Source: Lathyrus oleraceus (Eukaryota; Streptophyta; Magnoliopsida; Fabales; Fabaceae). Taken from it: a stretch of 64,000 nucleotides of DNA. The notes under the pieces were generated by a model. It did not search any database, was not told where the DNA came from, and worked only from the letters and a program-made list of their open reading frames with translations. Both the position numbers and the translations under genes were made by a program. Within the stretch, counting starts at the first letter, position 1. Each line of letters starts with the position of its first letter. The DNA is taken from NCBI RefSeq assembly GCF_024323335.1, contig NC_066580.1:83871391-83935390 (forward strand). The letters are read 5' to 3'. Of the stretch, positions 43,127-56,452 are shown in pieces.

Positions 43127-46100
43127 TGTAAGACCCCAATTTTGGCCCTAAGATCCCTCATGGCATCATAACATTTCATTTGCAAAGCCTCAAGGATCAT
43201 AAGCATCTTGGTTCCAATTGCCTTTGGGTGGGACTCTTTGTGAGTGGATTGAGATCACCAAGCATGCTTGAATTGTATATCATTGCTTTTCTTATTTTGT
43301 TTACTAACCAAAAGCACAAAAGTATGTCACTAACATCTTTTGTTTGTAGCTTGAGCAATCACAAGATTCAAAGCTTCTTGGAGATCATCTGTGCAATGAC
43401 ATGGCCAAGAGAAGATGAAAGTAAGCATGGTAATGGTTCCCAAAGCTCTCATCCATCAAATATGCCTCCCTAGCATCTCAATTCATCATTTTGATCAAAT
43501 CAAGTCAAAGGGTTTGAGGTCTTGTTCTTCAAGGAAACCCTAATTCATCTGTGCACTATAATGCCTTGCTCATGAAGCAACCTCAGCCCAGGGTCAAATA
43601 CAATCAAGGGAAGTCCTTTAATTCTTCATTCAATACATATTTGAACTTATTTGAGCATCCTCAATCATCAATTCATCAAGATATGAGTTGTGGACTTGAG
43701 AAGTTGATCAGTCAATTCATCTGACTATTTTGAAATGCACTGAGACCTAACTTTTGATGTGTTGGTAAAATGGAGATGATTCCAAAATCAAAAATGTTCT
43801 TAAGGACAATATGAACAACTTTCATGTTCATCAAAAATTGATTTGAAGCTTGGAAGATCGTCATCCATTCCAAGACATTATAGGTCATTTTGACTGAAAC
43901 CCTAATTTTGGGTCAACTTCCCAAGGTAACAACTCATTCATTTTTTATGATTTTGAGGTGGGATCAAATGAATTGGAAAGATTAAGATGTCTAATTCAAA
44001 TGTTATGTATAACAAAATTTCAAAATCACAAAGGAAATACATGTGATAATGCAAGACATTATAGGTCCTTTTGGACCAAAGGCATTGAAAGGCAAAAAAG
44101 TCCAACTTCAAGTGCCCATAACGCTTTCATAAAAAATCCAAATGATGCAAAATATAAGTCAATTTTGATTGTCTTGAAAAGATATACAACTTTGATGTTG
44201 GAGGTTTTTCCATCTTAGGCTTGCATCATTGAAATAGAGGGGCTTGAACATTGGCCAAATTTAGAAACCTTGCCTTCACATATCATGCACCTTACACTTT
44301 AAACTCAAATTTCATAAATTTCCACACTTCAAATGGATTTTTGCCCAACATAAAAAATGTTCCTTACATAAAAACCTTTCCAACCATTACTCACATGATC
44401 ATGTTTGGATTTTCCAAATGGGACTTTCGAAGAGGTGAATGTTTAGGTCAAAATATGGAATTCACATGAAATCTTGATACACAAGCAAATGCCATTCAAA
44501 TTACACGTCCTATTCAACTTGGTTTGTGTTCAACATTCGTTTGCATCAACTTTTGGGCTTTGCACGCGCCTGTACAGGCCCATGCATGAAAGGGTCCAAG
44601 TTCCATGCACACGAGTATTTCTTTGCATTGCTTCAAGTTCAGCTATAAATACACGCTCTTCTTCATTCAATTCTCAACCTAATGGCGCCTAAGATGTTGC
44701 ACAATTGAATCCATAACCATTACCAAATAAGCTAGTTCATTTTTCTCCAAAATTTTCAGAGATAAAATTCAACTACATCTGGTTGAATCCTTGGATCTAA
44801 AGCTTCTAAACCTTCATCATTCAGCTCATTGATCTTCTGTTTTGGCAAAGAAAGCAAGGAATCAAGCTCTAGTTTCCAGAATTCAAGTTTGTTCTTCAAC
44901 TGGTATTTGCTTCGAATCTCTCATTTCTTTGATCTATTTGCCTGGCCAAAGTGTTTTCTGAAGTCCTCACTTGAGAGGCAAGCTAGTGGTAACTTCAATT
45001 TCATTTTTCTTTGATTTTCATTTTTCATACCTGAATCTTCCACCTCAGATTTCTCAACCTATAGGAATCTTGAGTGTGATTCAAGGTTACAGGGGTGATG
45101 TACATCACCCTAGCTTCATTTTGGTATAAGGATCGTGCACTTTGGTTGCCTTTTGAATCTCTGCAATTTTGGCCGGAAAATGCATGCTCACCGGAGAAGA
45201 AGGTGGATCCGGTGGCCGTCTCTCTCCAGTTTGAATCTGAGCCATTGAATTGAGTTGTCCAGATCTAATCCTGGCCTTTGTTTCTTATGACCTGTTTTAA
45301 TGTTGCGTGTGGTTCAGTTTACCAAGGCGTGTGGTGGGAGCGCGCCACTGGAGCGTGTGACCTGCAAGCTCAATTAATGAGCTCAGATCTAACGCTCCTT
45401 GTTTTTTTGAATTTTCTATTTTCTGATTTTATTTTCTTTAATTCCTTTTATTTCAAAAAATCATATCTCTCTCATTTTAATTCCAAAAAATATGAGACCA
45501 ATTGCTAGTTTCTAAAAATGATTTTTAATATTTTTTATTTTGTCATTTGATATTTTGTGAATTTTCTCTTTTCTGGTTATTTTTAATTCATTTTAAATAG
45601 TTTTTGATATTCAAAAAATACAAAAATATTTTCTCAACCTCTTCGAATGATGATGGATCTATGAAAAATATTCTCATCAATTTTTTAATTAATTTGAGAT
45701 TTATTTGAGATTTTAGTTCAATTAGGTTATTTTTATTCATTTTTAATTGATTTAAAATAGTTTCTGACTTTTAAAAATGCTGAAATTTTTTGTCAAACTT
45801 TGTTTGACCTTGTTGAACTTGGGATAAATTACTTGGACCTTTCAAGGTAGATTTGAAGTAATTTTGAAGTTTTACCATTTCTTTTATTTTAATTCAAGTT
45901 TATTTTAATATTAAAAAAAATGCAAAAATATTTTGTTCATTTCTTGACTTCCAATCTTCATCTCACTTCTGTTTTTGATTGTTTGACTTTGACTTTCAAT
46001 GTTATTGGTCAACATATGATGATTGGTACATTTTATTTCATTTGATGCATTTGTACTTTTGCCTTCTTTTATTTCCATTTATTCATCTCCTTCTTCTTCT

Positions 46101-47347
46101 TCTTTTTGATCAATGAGTTGAAGGTTGATAAGTTAACATTGATTAGGGAGACTTAATCTTCCTTGATCCAAATCTAATTTATCTTGATCAATTGATCAAG
46201 TGAGTGGCTTTTCATTAAGGATAGGTTGTTTCCTAAATTATGCAAAAGGCTTAAACCAATACAAGATCAATTTTCTTCTTCTTTTTGGCATGGCAAGTTG
46301 TTGGAACTTGATTCACTAATCAAGACTTCTAACTTGTGTTGTTGCCTACATTATTATTGACCGGCCTTAGATAGTTGTGACTTCTACATAAGTCCAATTA
46401 CGATTGCTTAACATAGCGCTAAATTTTCCCTATGGCACACTAATTATTAACCACTAACAATTAACATTTACTTTATGCACTTTACTTTTATGCAATTTAC
46501 TATTCTTGCACATATTACTCATTTGCTTTTTCCTTTGCTCATTGGAGCACATGTTTATGTTAATGCCATTTGCCTTTTGCCCACTTGGGTACATAATTGT
46601 ATATATATCTTTTGTGCTTGTGTTTGTCTGTTTATTGTGAACTAAATGCCAAGAATTGGACAATATGGACTTAGACTTTAGGACCTTACCCAAGCAAATG
46701 CATTTTGAAGAGAAATTAGGCATTGGGCCTTTAGAGTGCTATAAAAGTCAAAGAGCAACTAGGCATTGGGCCTTTAGAATGCTTAATGTTGAAGATAACT
46801 TTGAAAGGACCATATTCTAAACTCCCTCTTGTCCACTCTTTGATTGTATTATAGAACTTTTTGATGTGTGTGTTCCTTTGTGCTAGGGATTCCAACTTGA
46901 GCCTAATTGAAGAACCATTACCATGAGCTTCTAAGAGAGAAAGATCCAAGAGACCTTGAGGAGTCTTATCCAAGAATTCATTGATTGTTGATTGTTTGAG
47001 TTTATGCTTGTGATTGCTTATTCCAAAGGATGGGAGCTACTTGGATCATCAATATGATCTCAAGAGAGGAACTCCTTATGTGGTTTTGTTCTCTTTTCCC
47101 TCATCTCTTGTATGTTTAGGATTTAGCCATTCTTCTTCTTCTCTCCACTCTAACCCAAGCCAAAACTTTTTGTGCAAACATTTAACACTTATTTTTCAAC
47201 ATTAGAAACCTAAGCCTTATGCTTTTGATTTTCAAACTTTCTTTTCATAACACTTATTTTGAATTGAATCTTTAAGTCAACTTTGACCATTTTTGTAAAT
47301 ACTTTTCATTGGTAAATACAACCCATTCAAATATTTTTTGTGGTTTC
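43127..47347 (+). repeat. Ogre-B LTR (plus strand), truncated by Ogre-R
   Basis: Begins exactly at TGTAAGACCCCAATTTTGGC inside the Ogre-A RNase H; the adjoining bases GCCTG (43122-43126) would be the target-site copy. It follows the Ogre LTR sequence for 4.2 kb and stops at 47347, at a point homologous to about 48015-48040 in the Ogre-R LTR, where Ogre-R inserted. TATA box TATAAATA at 44644-44651. Whether this is a solo LTR or the 5' LTR of a full element cannot be decided inside the window. The minisatellite seen in the other two LTRs is not apparent here. Confidence 0.88.
44644..44651 (+). promoter_or_regulatory. TATA box of Ogre-B LTR
   Basis: TATAAATA about 1.5 kb into the LTR, followed by a CT-rich start-site-like region. 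Confidence 0.6.
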
Positions 47348-48358
47348 TGTAGCGGTGTATTCGTCACTTTATGATTTATTGATTAAATCAAAAGCAAAGC
47401 ATACAAAGAATCGAGTCGCCACCGCACTTTAATTTATCCAAAGGAATGGCTAAAAAGCGAACAAAAGCCTAAGAAGTTTTACACATAGAAAACTAATGAA
47501 AAGATCAGAGATCGGGGTAAGGGGTTAATTACGCAATGGGAAGGTGTTAAGCACCCAAAACGTCCTAGGTACTCCTAGGGAGCCCTTTTCACAACTTGTT
47601 GTATGAAATGTTATTTGTTTATGAAATATTTATTGTGCAAACATGATTGAAGGGATGAGAAAAGAATATACAAGTTATTATTTTTGTGTTTGAACGGATG
47701 AACCCGTTGCCTACGTACCTTTCCATGGAAGGTAAGGATCAAAATGCCATAGTTCGGCTAAAAGATTCCAAAATATGAGTGGATTGATTTTAAAACAAAA
47801 GCCCTAAGGTCTTTCGTTATCCACGGGAGAAAACTCAACCTGTACAAACACAAGTCCACCATGTGAGAAAAGCTTCAACTTGCTAGTGAGGGGTTAACCC
47901 TATAATAAGCAAGGAAGTCTTACAATTCAATCACTAAGGACAAAAGGTGAGAATAACATCAACCAACTAGGATAAATCAAACCTATGGCTAATGTATGAA
48001 AACTTATCAAGAATGGACAAAGCCACAAAACAATTGAGTGAGTGAAATTAACCAATTAGGATTATTCACAAAAGTGGTCAAGATATGATTAGAATTCAAT
48101 TCAAAATAAGTATTATGAAAATGAAGTTTGAAAAATCAGAGGCTTAAGGCCTAGGTTTCTAATTTGAAAAGAACAAATGAAAATGTTTGCACAATAGTTT
48201 TCAGTTTAACATGCAAATGGAGGCTTAAGGAAACAAAAGGTGGGAAGGTTAAGGGATGTAAAACTTCTTAGATGTTCACCTCTTGAGATCATATGTAAAT
48301 GATTCAAGTGATTCCTTTTGAATAGGCAACAAGCAAGTAACAGATGGACAAAGTAAAT

Positions 48359-48612
48359 GGATACCGGATACCAATCAATGGACTTATTCCAATCTCACAA
48401 AACAAAAATGGATACCGGATGCCAATCAATGGACTTACACCAATCTCCTAAAACAAAGAGCAAACATGGATACTAGATGCCAATCAATGGACTTATACTA
48501 GTCTCCTAAAGCAAAGAAACCAGGATACCAGATGCCAATCAATGGACTTATACTAGTCTCCTACCATATCATAGGAAACAACTGCCAATCAATGGACTTA
48601 TGCTTGCCTCCT
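48359..48612 (-). repeat. Minisatellite inside Ogre-R LTR, about 5 units of 40-60 bp
   Basis: Units share GCCAATCAATGGACTTA, then a variable stretch and CTCCTA with an A-rich tail; homologous in position to 3829-4146 in Ogre-L but with its own variants. Confidence 0.9.
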
Positions 48613-51132
48613 CCATGGACAAAGCCAAATGTTATAAAGTAATGAACAATGTTTAGGAAATGATATACAAGTAATGAAGATACATGCACAAAGGCACACT
48701 CAAGCAAATATGCACAGATGAATCAAGTAAGCAAACACACAAGTCAATTAGCACACACTATATACAATCAATTAGGCTCAAGCAAGGTTAGGCTTTACAG
48801 CCAACTGGAATGGGGTATTTTGTGCTCTTAACCCTAACATTGAGAGTTAGGGTGAAGCAGATGAAAAGGAGATAAGGGGTGTGCCTCATAGCTCTTATCC
48901 CTGGTCAGGGAGAGCTTTGATAAATGGAAAGTGTGGGAGTTCAGAAAGTTGGAACTCTTCTCCACAAATAATTGACTCTATAAGATCTTGGGTTATTATT
49001 CACCATGCATCAACACATGGTGTGAGCAAGGTGAATGACACACTGAGTAGCAGGAGATGGATTACACATCTCTTTTATCTGCCAATTGCCTCATAAGAGG
49101 ACTTTTCCTGCTTGGCACAACATTAAACAAACATAAGCATTGCCTCTTAAGGAGGACTTCAGACAGGTGCCTACCAATAACAGTAGGTCTTCCAGACTAC
49201 ATGAAGATTAGAGATTATACCTAAGTGGTTAAGCAACCAAGAAAAAGCAAAGTTCAGATGAACTTAAAGCAACTTAGGTACCTGTGGAAACAACTAAACA
49301 AATTAGTACAATACTCAGACAAACAGACAACAGTCAATAAGCAACAAACAATCCCAATATACAAAATGTGTAAGCCATAAGGCAAACTCAAATGAGTTAA
49401 CATCAACCTACAAAACACACAAGTGTTAGTAATCAAAAGCAAATATCAATATTCACATGATGAAGCATCATCAACTATGGAACTTGGATGATTAAACCTG
49501 AAATCAAAGCTCACAAGTAAGTAACAAACCACTAGGTCAAAGCCTAGGGTCAAAGATGGAGAAAAAAATTCAAAACAGGAGCTGAAATTTAACACAAAGT
49601 AACTTCACACACATATTGACATATCCTAAAAAGGCTCACATCAAAATCATTCACCAAATGTATTGCATGATCAAAAGAAGTTCAAGGCAATTTCAAAGCT
49701 CATATGTGATCAACATGAATGAAAAATTCAAATCAAAACAGAAATGATTCAAATAAATCTGGAAAAAACATGCACATTCAAGACACCTAACATGATCCAC
49801 ATACAAAAAATCAGGAGAATCAGAGATCATTTGGCATAGAAATCAAGTTGCACAAGTTCAACAATCAAAGGTGTGACACAAATTGTCACACCAAGTTAGC
49901 ATAAGCATAAAACAGCAATGGAGCATAGGAAAAATACCAAACCAAAACCAAAATGTCAAGCAATGTGTCTAGATTCATCATGCAAAATTTCAGGTTCATT
50001 GGATTAGAATCAAGCATTTCATGATAGGATAAGCAAGGCAAGGTCACACATGCATATGTATCCAATCATCCTAGAACAAATTATTTTTCCAGCCAAGCAC
50101 AACTTGAAATTTCATGCTCATAAAAAACTAGACAGAATAAGGAGCATTTTGCAAAAAATTGGAGTGAAATTGGATGAGTTTTCAACTTATTATGATTTTT
50201 CTAAGTTGAAGAAAATATTGAAACTCAAAAATGGACCAAGGCATGAAAATGGGAGGGAAAGTGAAAAAATGCAAGGCAGTTTGAAAAGTTCCTTCGCTCA
50301 GTATCGAACCGAGCACACATTCAAATTTGGCGCGCCAACCTAAAACGACCACGTTTTGGTCTTAAACCCTAAACCTACGCGTTTCCAAAATTCGTAGCTA
50401 ATCCTATGAACATTTCGTAGCAAAATCCTAGCAAAGTCATAGGGAATCTGAAAACGCTATGAACTTCATAGGTTGAAGATGAAGATCATGATGATCTTCA
50501 TGTGAATTTCCAGAAAATCCAAAAAGTGTCCAGAATCCAACCAAAATTATACCATTCGAATCATCATCACATGCACATGCAAGATCCATAAACAATTCAT
50601 GCAAAAACATCAAAACAAGTTCGGATCGAAGAGAATCATTTCAACATGTCAAATATTCAATCATCCATAACTAACTCAAAACAGCACCAAATCACACGAT
50701 TCAAAGCTCAGATTCATCAGGACAACAAGATCTACAACAATATCCTAATGGATTTCAAAATTAAGAGATGCAAATTATGACCTCTTGAAGTGCAGAGCCT
50801 TTAAATCGCGCGCTACAAGCTCAACCAAGCCTCAAATCTCCTCTACAATGCTTATGGAGTTGATTGATGATGAATTTGAAGCTCAAATGTACGTGAATCC
50901 AACTCAATTTCCAATCTCCATTAATGCTTCAAGCTTTGAATCTGGTCCAAACTGGCACGGTTTCTTCCAAATCCACGTTCAAATCTCCTCAAAAATGCTT
51001 CAGGATCATGAATCAATCAATAGAAAAGGTTCTTGTGTGAAGAATTGCAAAATATTTTTGAGAGAAAAATTTGGAGAAATTTTGAGATTCAGATCTGAAA
51101 ATGTAGTTAATGATGAAAACAGTTGAGATTAT

Positions 51133-51141
51133 CCTTATATA
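51133..51141 (-). promoter_or_regulatory. TATA box of Ogre-R LTR
   Basis: TATATAAGG on the minus strand, in the same relative position as in Ogre-L. Confidence 0.6.
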
Positions 51142-52271
51142 TGCCATGCTAATCATGTTGAAAACCTGTTTAAGCAAAAGCTAATTGAAATTAATCAAGT
51201 TTTAAGGTGTATGCACAAATTGGATTTTCACCCCCATGCATGAGGTAGCCACGTGAACAGTACACGAACTGATCCAAATCCTCTTAAACAAGGCCCATGC
51301 ACACTTTTGAATTGGTTTTGTATGCATACAATCATCCAAAATGGTTTTATGAAATTTCTCTTCAAAAACTTCATGAATGAGCACATGATAATGAAAATGG
51401 AATTCAAGCCATGTAATGAGATGTTAAGAAACTACAAGTCATGAGGAGAATATAGCAAAAAGAACCACTCATTTTGGAGCTTTGGTTGAAAACTTATGCT
51501 CATTTGAAGTCCCATGCATACTTTGCCATGATTTGATCATATCTCTTCAACCACACATTATAAATTCATGATCTTTGACTTTTTGGAAATGGGAGAGAAA
51601 GATCTACAACTTTCATGTTCAACAAAATTCCATTTGAATCCTTCTTGATGATGTAATATTAAGTTGAAGTTGGTCCAAAATCTTTCCATTTTTGGAAAGT
51701 TCAAATTATAGGTCACTTGCTATTTTTGGAAAGTCTTGACCTGACTTCAAATTCTTCAATGTGAGTGTTTGAAATGTCAAATGAGACTTGTTTGAACATG
51801 AATGAAGTATTTCTAATCACTTCCCACCTCCAAATCCACAGTTGACTTTGCAGTTGACTTTCTAGGTCTTCAGATGACTTGAAAATGTTCTGATGAAATT
51901 CAAGCCTCTACCACTTGGGATTTTGCTTCAACATGACATCATAACTCATATGAACTCTTGATAATGATTGTGGGGTCCAAATCTCAAGAATGACCACCAT
52001 CTATTGCTCAATGAATGCCTTTGATTGCTTTGACCTGTTATTACTTCATCTGCAAGACAAAGGTTAGATGACATATTTTTGTACTTTTTGGTTAGTGATT
52101 AAAAGGAAAACAATGATATACAAATGCAAACATGCTTGGTGATCAAGAACCACTCTAAAAAAGATGACCCACCCACAGGGAAGGAAGCAAGGTGTCCAAT
52201 GATCCTTGAGGCAATGCAATGATATGATATGATGCCCTGAGGGATCTTTGGGACAAAATTGGGGTCTTACA

Positions 52272-52284
52272 GATGCCCCTATTT
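52272..52284 (-). other. Polypurine region at the Ogre-R 3' LTR
   Basis: The minus strand reads AAATAGGGGCATC directly before TGTAAG. It is a short, impure purine run in the position where plus-strand synthesis is primed. Confidence 0.5.
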
Positions 52285-55200
52285 AAGGTCATTCTAGCCG
52301 GAGAAGTGAAGTTTAAAATCTTCATCTCGACGCGGTAGAATGGGCTTAAATAACAATAATGAGACAAATTTTGGTCCCTAAGAGACCTCATGATGCAAAT
52401 GTATGCATGCAAAAGAAACAACCTCTGTGGTGAATACTGGTCCACAAAGAAAAGACGATCCATCGGAGTAATACACTCACCAGGAACAGAGACTCTAACA
52501 GGACTCTCATGGGGATAAGAAAATAAATGCGTGAGCAGGACACGACTCCGAATTAGGGGAAACTGACGCTGTGTGAACAGGACACGACTGGACTAGAGAC
52601 CTTACTGGGGAGTAAAGGACTCAAACTGGGAAAAAAAGAATTCCAAAGGAAGACACATCCATTGGAAAGACTCAAGCTGACTCAAACTATCCACGAAGGA
52701 TACTTCGGATGAAAATCCGGACTCGGACTGGGGAAAAAGATTCACACAGAATCTCCCTGCCGGGGAAGACTGCATATATTGGGGAAAACGCCAATACAAC
52801 AAAAGGGCAAAATCACAACGGAAACTCCACTGGGGAATGTCTAACAAAGAGACTCTCCTGTAGAAAAAACTGCAAGAGGAGGTGTTACCGGCTACTGGGT
52901 AACAAACTCGAAGAGACATGTGATCTAAATACCGGTTACCGGGTGAAAGAACAACAAGCTCAGGAAGAATGAATATCTAAGACCGGTATAAGGGTGAGAG
53001 ATATCAATCAACCAAACATCTGAGAAAGACCTGAAAAAGGTACATCAACTCAGGAAAATCTGACTCCACAGGGGACCAAGTTCATAATAGGGAGCAGAAA
53101 GGAAGGAACACCAGGGATACCGGTTACTGGGTATATAATAGGTGACCGACCAAAGCGTGAATTGGTATATATGCCAAAACACTCATCATCCGAAAGTAGG
53201 GCTTGGAAAAGCAAATTGACTTACAGGATGGACATTCGACTCCGCAACGGGAAAGCGAATCTTACTCAGCTGGGGAAAAAACCAAAGAGCGCATGAGATA
53301 TATATCCATTACTGTCAGAACGTGGATAGTATACTCGCATGAGATATATTATCTATTACCGTCAGAACGTAGATAGTATACTCGCATGGAAGGAACACCA
53401 GGGATACCGGTTACTGGGTATATAATAGGTGACCGACCGAAAAGAGAGACAATCGATACCAACACCAACAGGGTAAACGAAAGATAACTCACAGGGGATA
53501 AATTGCAAGCATCCGGCAATCATCCAAGAAACATATCACCAGTTACTGGGAGATACGTTCAAAAAAGGGGAACAAAGAATATTCGATTCCACAAAGGAAT
53601 ACGAATCTTACTCGACTGGGGAAACACAAAAGGCTTCGACTGAAGAGTGCATGAGATATATTATCCATTATCGTCAGAACGTGGATAACATACTCGCATG
53701 GAAGATTATCCACAACCGGTTACTGGGTTAATAAAGGATAAATCAACCGAAAAGAAAGGCATCGGGATACCAAAACTAGGTATATAAAGATGACCGATCA
53801 AAGGGAGCAACAGTTATTACCGGCAAAAGGGTAAATGAAAGAGAAACTCACTTGGGATGCATTGATAAACATCAATGATCCAGGGAACAAATCACTGGCA
53901 TACGGTGAAAGGACCCGCTGAGGATAAAATTGCTAGCATCCGGCAATTATCCACAAGGAAAGATCTATTGGGGATACAACTGCTAGCATACGGCAATCAT
54001 CCACAAGCAAGCACAAACTCCGCTAGGGAGACAACAATAACATAGGATTTACAACTACCGAATACTGGGTAGAAGACCACAAAAATCTACCATCAACCAG
54101 AATGAACCACAACGGTTACCTCTGCTAAGGGATAAAAGTAGGATTTATAACTACCGAATACATGGTAGAAAACCAACAACTCTACTGAGGAATAAAAGGA
54201 ATATAACCACAAATTCCACCAAGAAGAAAAAGGGAACGTAGGACTTACAACTACCGAATACGGGGTAGAGGCCCAAACTCCACTGGGGATAAGATGAACT
54301 ATTGCCGGTTACTGGGCAATTCATTCATTTATTCCACAGGGAAGTACAAGAGACAGTTGAAAAAATGCCAATTCAGGATCAAACTAAAAAGGCAAACTGA
54401 ATCAAGACTCGTCCTAATGAGGATATAACTCAATAGGAAGATCCATCCCAATATATGTGTTGGGAGGAAACGGAAACAACCGTCATCCACGAGGATATAT
54501 CTCAGTGGGGAATTGTAGAAGAAAAGACAGACACTTTCTGCTTATGGGGCTGACTCTATATTGAGAGATTAGACACCCGACATCTGCTTGGGAAGATCTA
54601 CTGGAGAGATCTATATCACCATTAGCAGGAGACAACAAACAAAAGATATATGGCAAAAAATGCAATTATGAATATCTGAATGTTGAAAGTATGCATGAAT
54701 ATGCGCGTTTTATGTTTGATAAATGCTGACAAAACAGACATATCTAACACAAACAAACCCAGGAATCAAAACGCCTGGTACTACACTTCCAGAGGAAAAT
54801 CCGAGGAAAGCCAATTTGCTGGAGATCTGAATGCTAAAAAGCAAAGATCTGCAGGGAAGCAGGAGATCAGAGATATCACACAATCTCTGAGCGATGGATC
54901 ATCAATCAACCCAACTGGGGAACAGAAGTTTACAACAGGCAGAAACTGCCACAAAGACAAATCTGTTGGGGAAATGGAGAAATCCCGAGATTTCTGCAGG
55001 GGGATCCTCAGTATCAACTGGGAAACAAGAGTTCACTACACAAGCAAGAACTGCTGAAGAGAACAGAACACACAAGTAGAATCTAGCCGCACAAGCAACT
55101 CTACTGGGGATACTATCAGCCACTCCATTGGGGATAAACCCACTGAGGGGAAATAGATCACACAAGTAGATTCTGCCACAAGCCACTCTACTAGGGATCA

Positions 55201-56452
55201 AAAGCAACAGGAAATCACCCAACTCTATGAATGATAGATCACCAACCAACCCGACTAGGGAACAGAAGTTTACAACAGGCAGAAACTGTCACAAAAGCAA
55301 CTCTGTTGAGAATACCAACTCTGTTGAGGATATTGCAGGGAAATCATGAAAATCCTGTAGGGAAACAATCACAGGCACAATCCACCATACCACAAATCTA
55401 CTGGGGATTATCTGAGGAAGAGAAGGAGAATTGGTGATCAACATCCAAATGTTGAACCTTCCAAGAGGAAACCAACAACTGCTGAGGAGGAAATAATCAC
55501 TGCTCTGCTGAAGGGATAAGAGGTGAAAACCTCAACAAGCACTCTGATAGGGAGATATAACATAGATGAAGTACATCATGCCAACAACTTCGCTGGCGAC
55601 TTTACTGAGGAAACAGACGAAGTACCGGGATGTCAATCCACCAGCTACCGAATCTTCCAAAAGGAAAGCACCCATGCGGGGGAGAGAATATTGTTGGAGA
55701 GGAATGTGAAGTTCTCAACAAACACTCTGCTCTGGGGAAACAAAATCTCAATAGAAGCTCTGCTTAGGGAACAACCCTAACAACAATTTGGATAAAGAGG
55801 ATACAACCAAATGCCAAGAATATGAACAAATGTCTTACCCTGTTGGAAATCATGCCACCCTTGGGAGAGCACTGAGAAATTCTTAAGTATCCTTTTATCA
55901 TTGTGAATGTTCACTTTGTTTAAAACAACAATTTGAAAAATTTATTTGTTTAAAACAATGACATTTTATCAATTAAAACATGCAAAACATTTGTTGAATT
56001 GAAACAAATAAGAGTGCAAATAATTGGATAAAAGCTCAAATTGATTTGATGGAATGGTAGTCTGCGAATGGCAAGACTCCATAGATCTGTTCAAATTTGA
56101 TATCAGTGATATATATTGGAAGAGGGCTACATTGAACATAATGATCCTTTCTCTGCCAATTTGAATTTCGATATATTCGAAGCTTCAGTTGACGACGAAT
56201 CGAGAATCTCTGACGAACAGACGCCTGCGGAACAGAAAGTCTTTTCAGGATGCAGTTACTTGCCAAATCACTAATTTTTGCCTAGATTGCCCCAGGGTGA
56301 GGTACTCAATCTAGCGGGATGCAAATTCATTTTTTCTTTTATGTCTCTAATTTTTGCCTAAATCGCCCTTTCGGGTTTTCCACCGAGACGCTCATTTTTG
56401 CCTAAGCCGCCCTTTCGGGTTTTCAACTTAGCGAGCTATTCTGTTTTTCTTT
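52285..56452 (-). repeat. Ogre-R 3' untranslated region, 4.2 kb, rich in degenerate repeats
   Basis: No convincing gene. The motif CCGGTTACTGGGT recurs many times with variation (for example 53118, 53407, 53717, 54315). A block of about 47 bp is repeated at 53291-53336, 53337-53383 and 53648-53695. A 51-bp block occurs at 53101-53151 and again, apparently identical, at 53388-53438, giving a roughly 290-bp higher-order unit. Further right, short CACTGGGGA-type motifs recur, and next to the integrase stop a 45-bp repeat around TTTTTGCCTAA-N-CGCCCTTTCGGG occurs at 56350-56440. Published work names this Ogre region as a source of satellite repeats. Confidence 0.88.

Larger units (their letters stand above)
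47348..52271 (-). repeat. Ogre-R 3' LTR (4924 bp)
   Basis: TGTAAGACCCC at the right end, CCGCTACA at the left end, homologous to 2798-7876 over its length. TATA motif TATATAAGG on the minus strand (51133-51141). Minisatellite at 48359-48612. No gene. Confidence 0.94.

Noticed and set aside
43127..43151. Fusion of RNase H with a new C-terminal tail (VRPQFWP)
   Set aside because: The tail is simply translation into the first bases of the Ogre-B LTR.
44251..45508. Possible host gene between Ogre-A and Ogre-R
   Set aside because: The whole stretch follows Ogre LTR sequence (Ogre-B); the frames are short and without motifs.
54680..55437. Frames of 60-125 codons in the Ogre-R 3' untranslated region
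   Set aside because: They run through degenerate short repeats, have no motif, and overlap one another on both strands.
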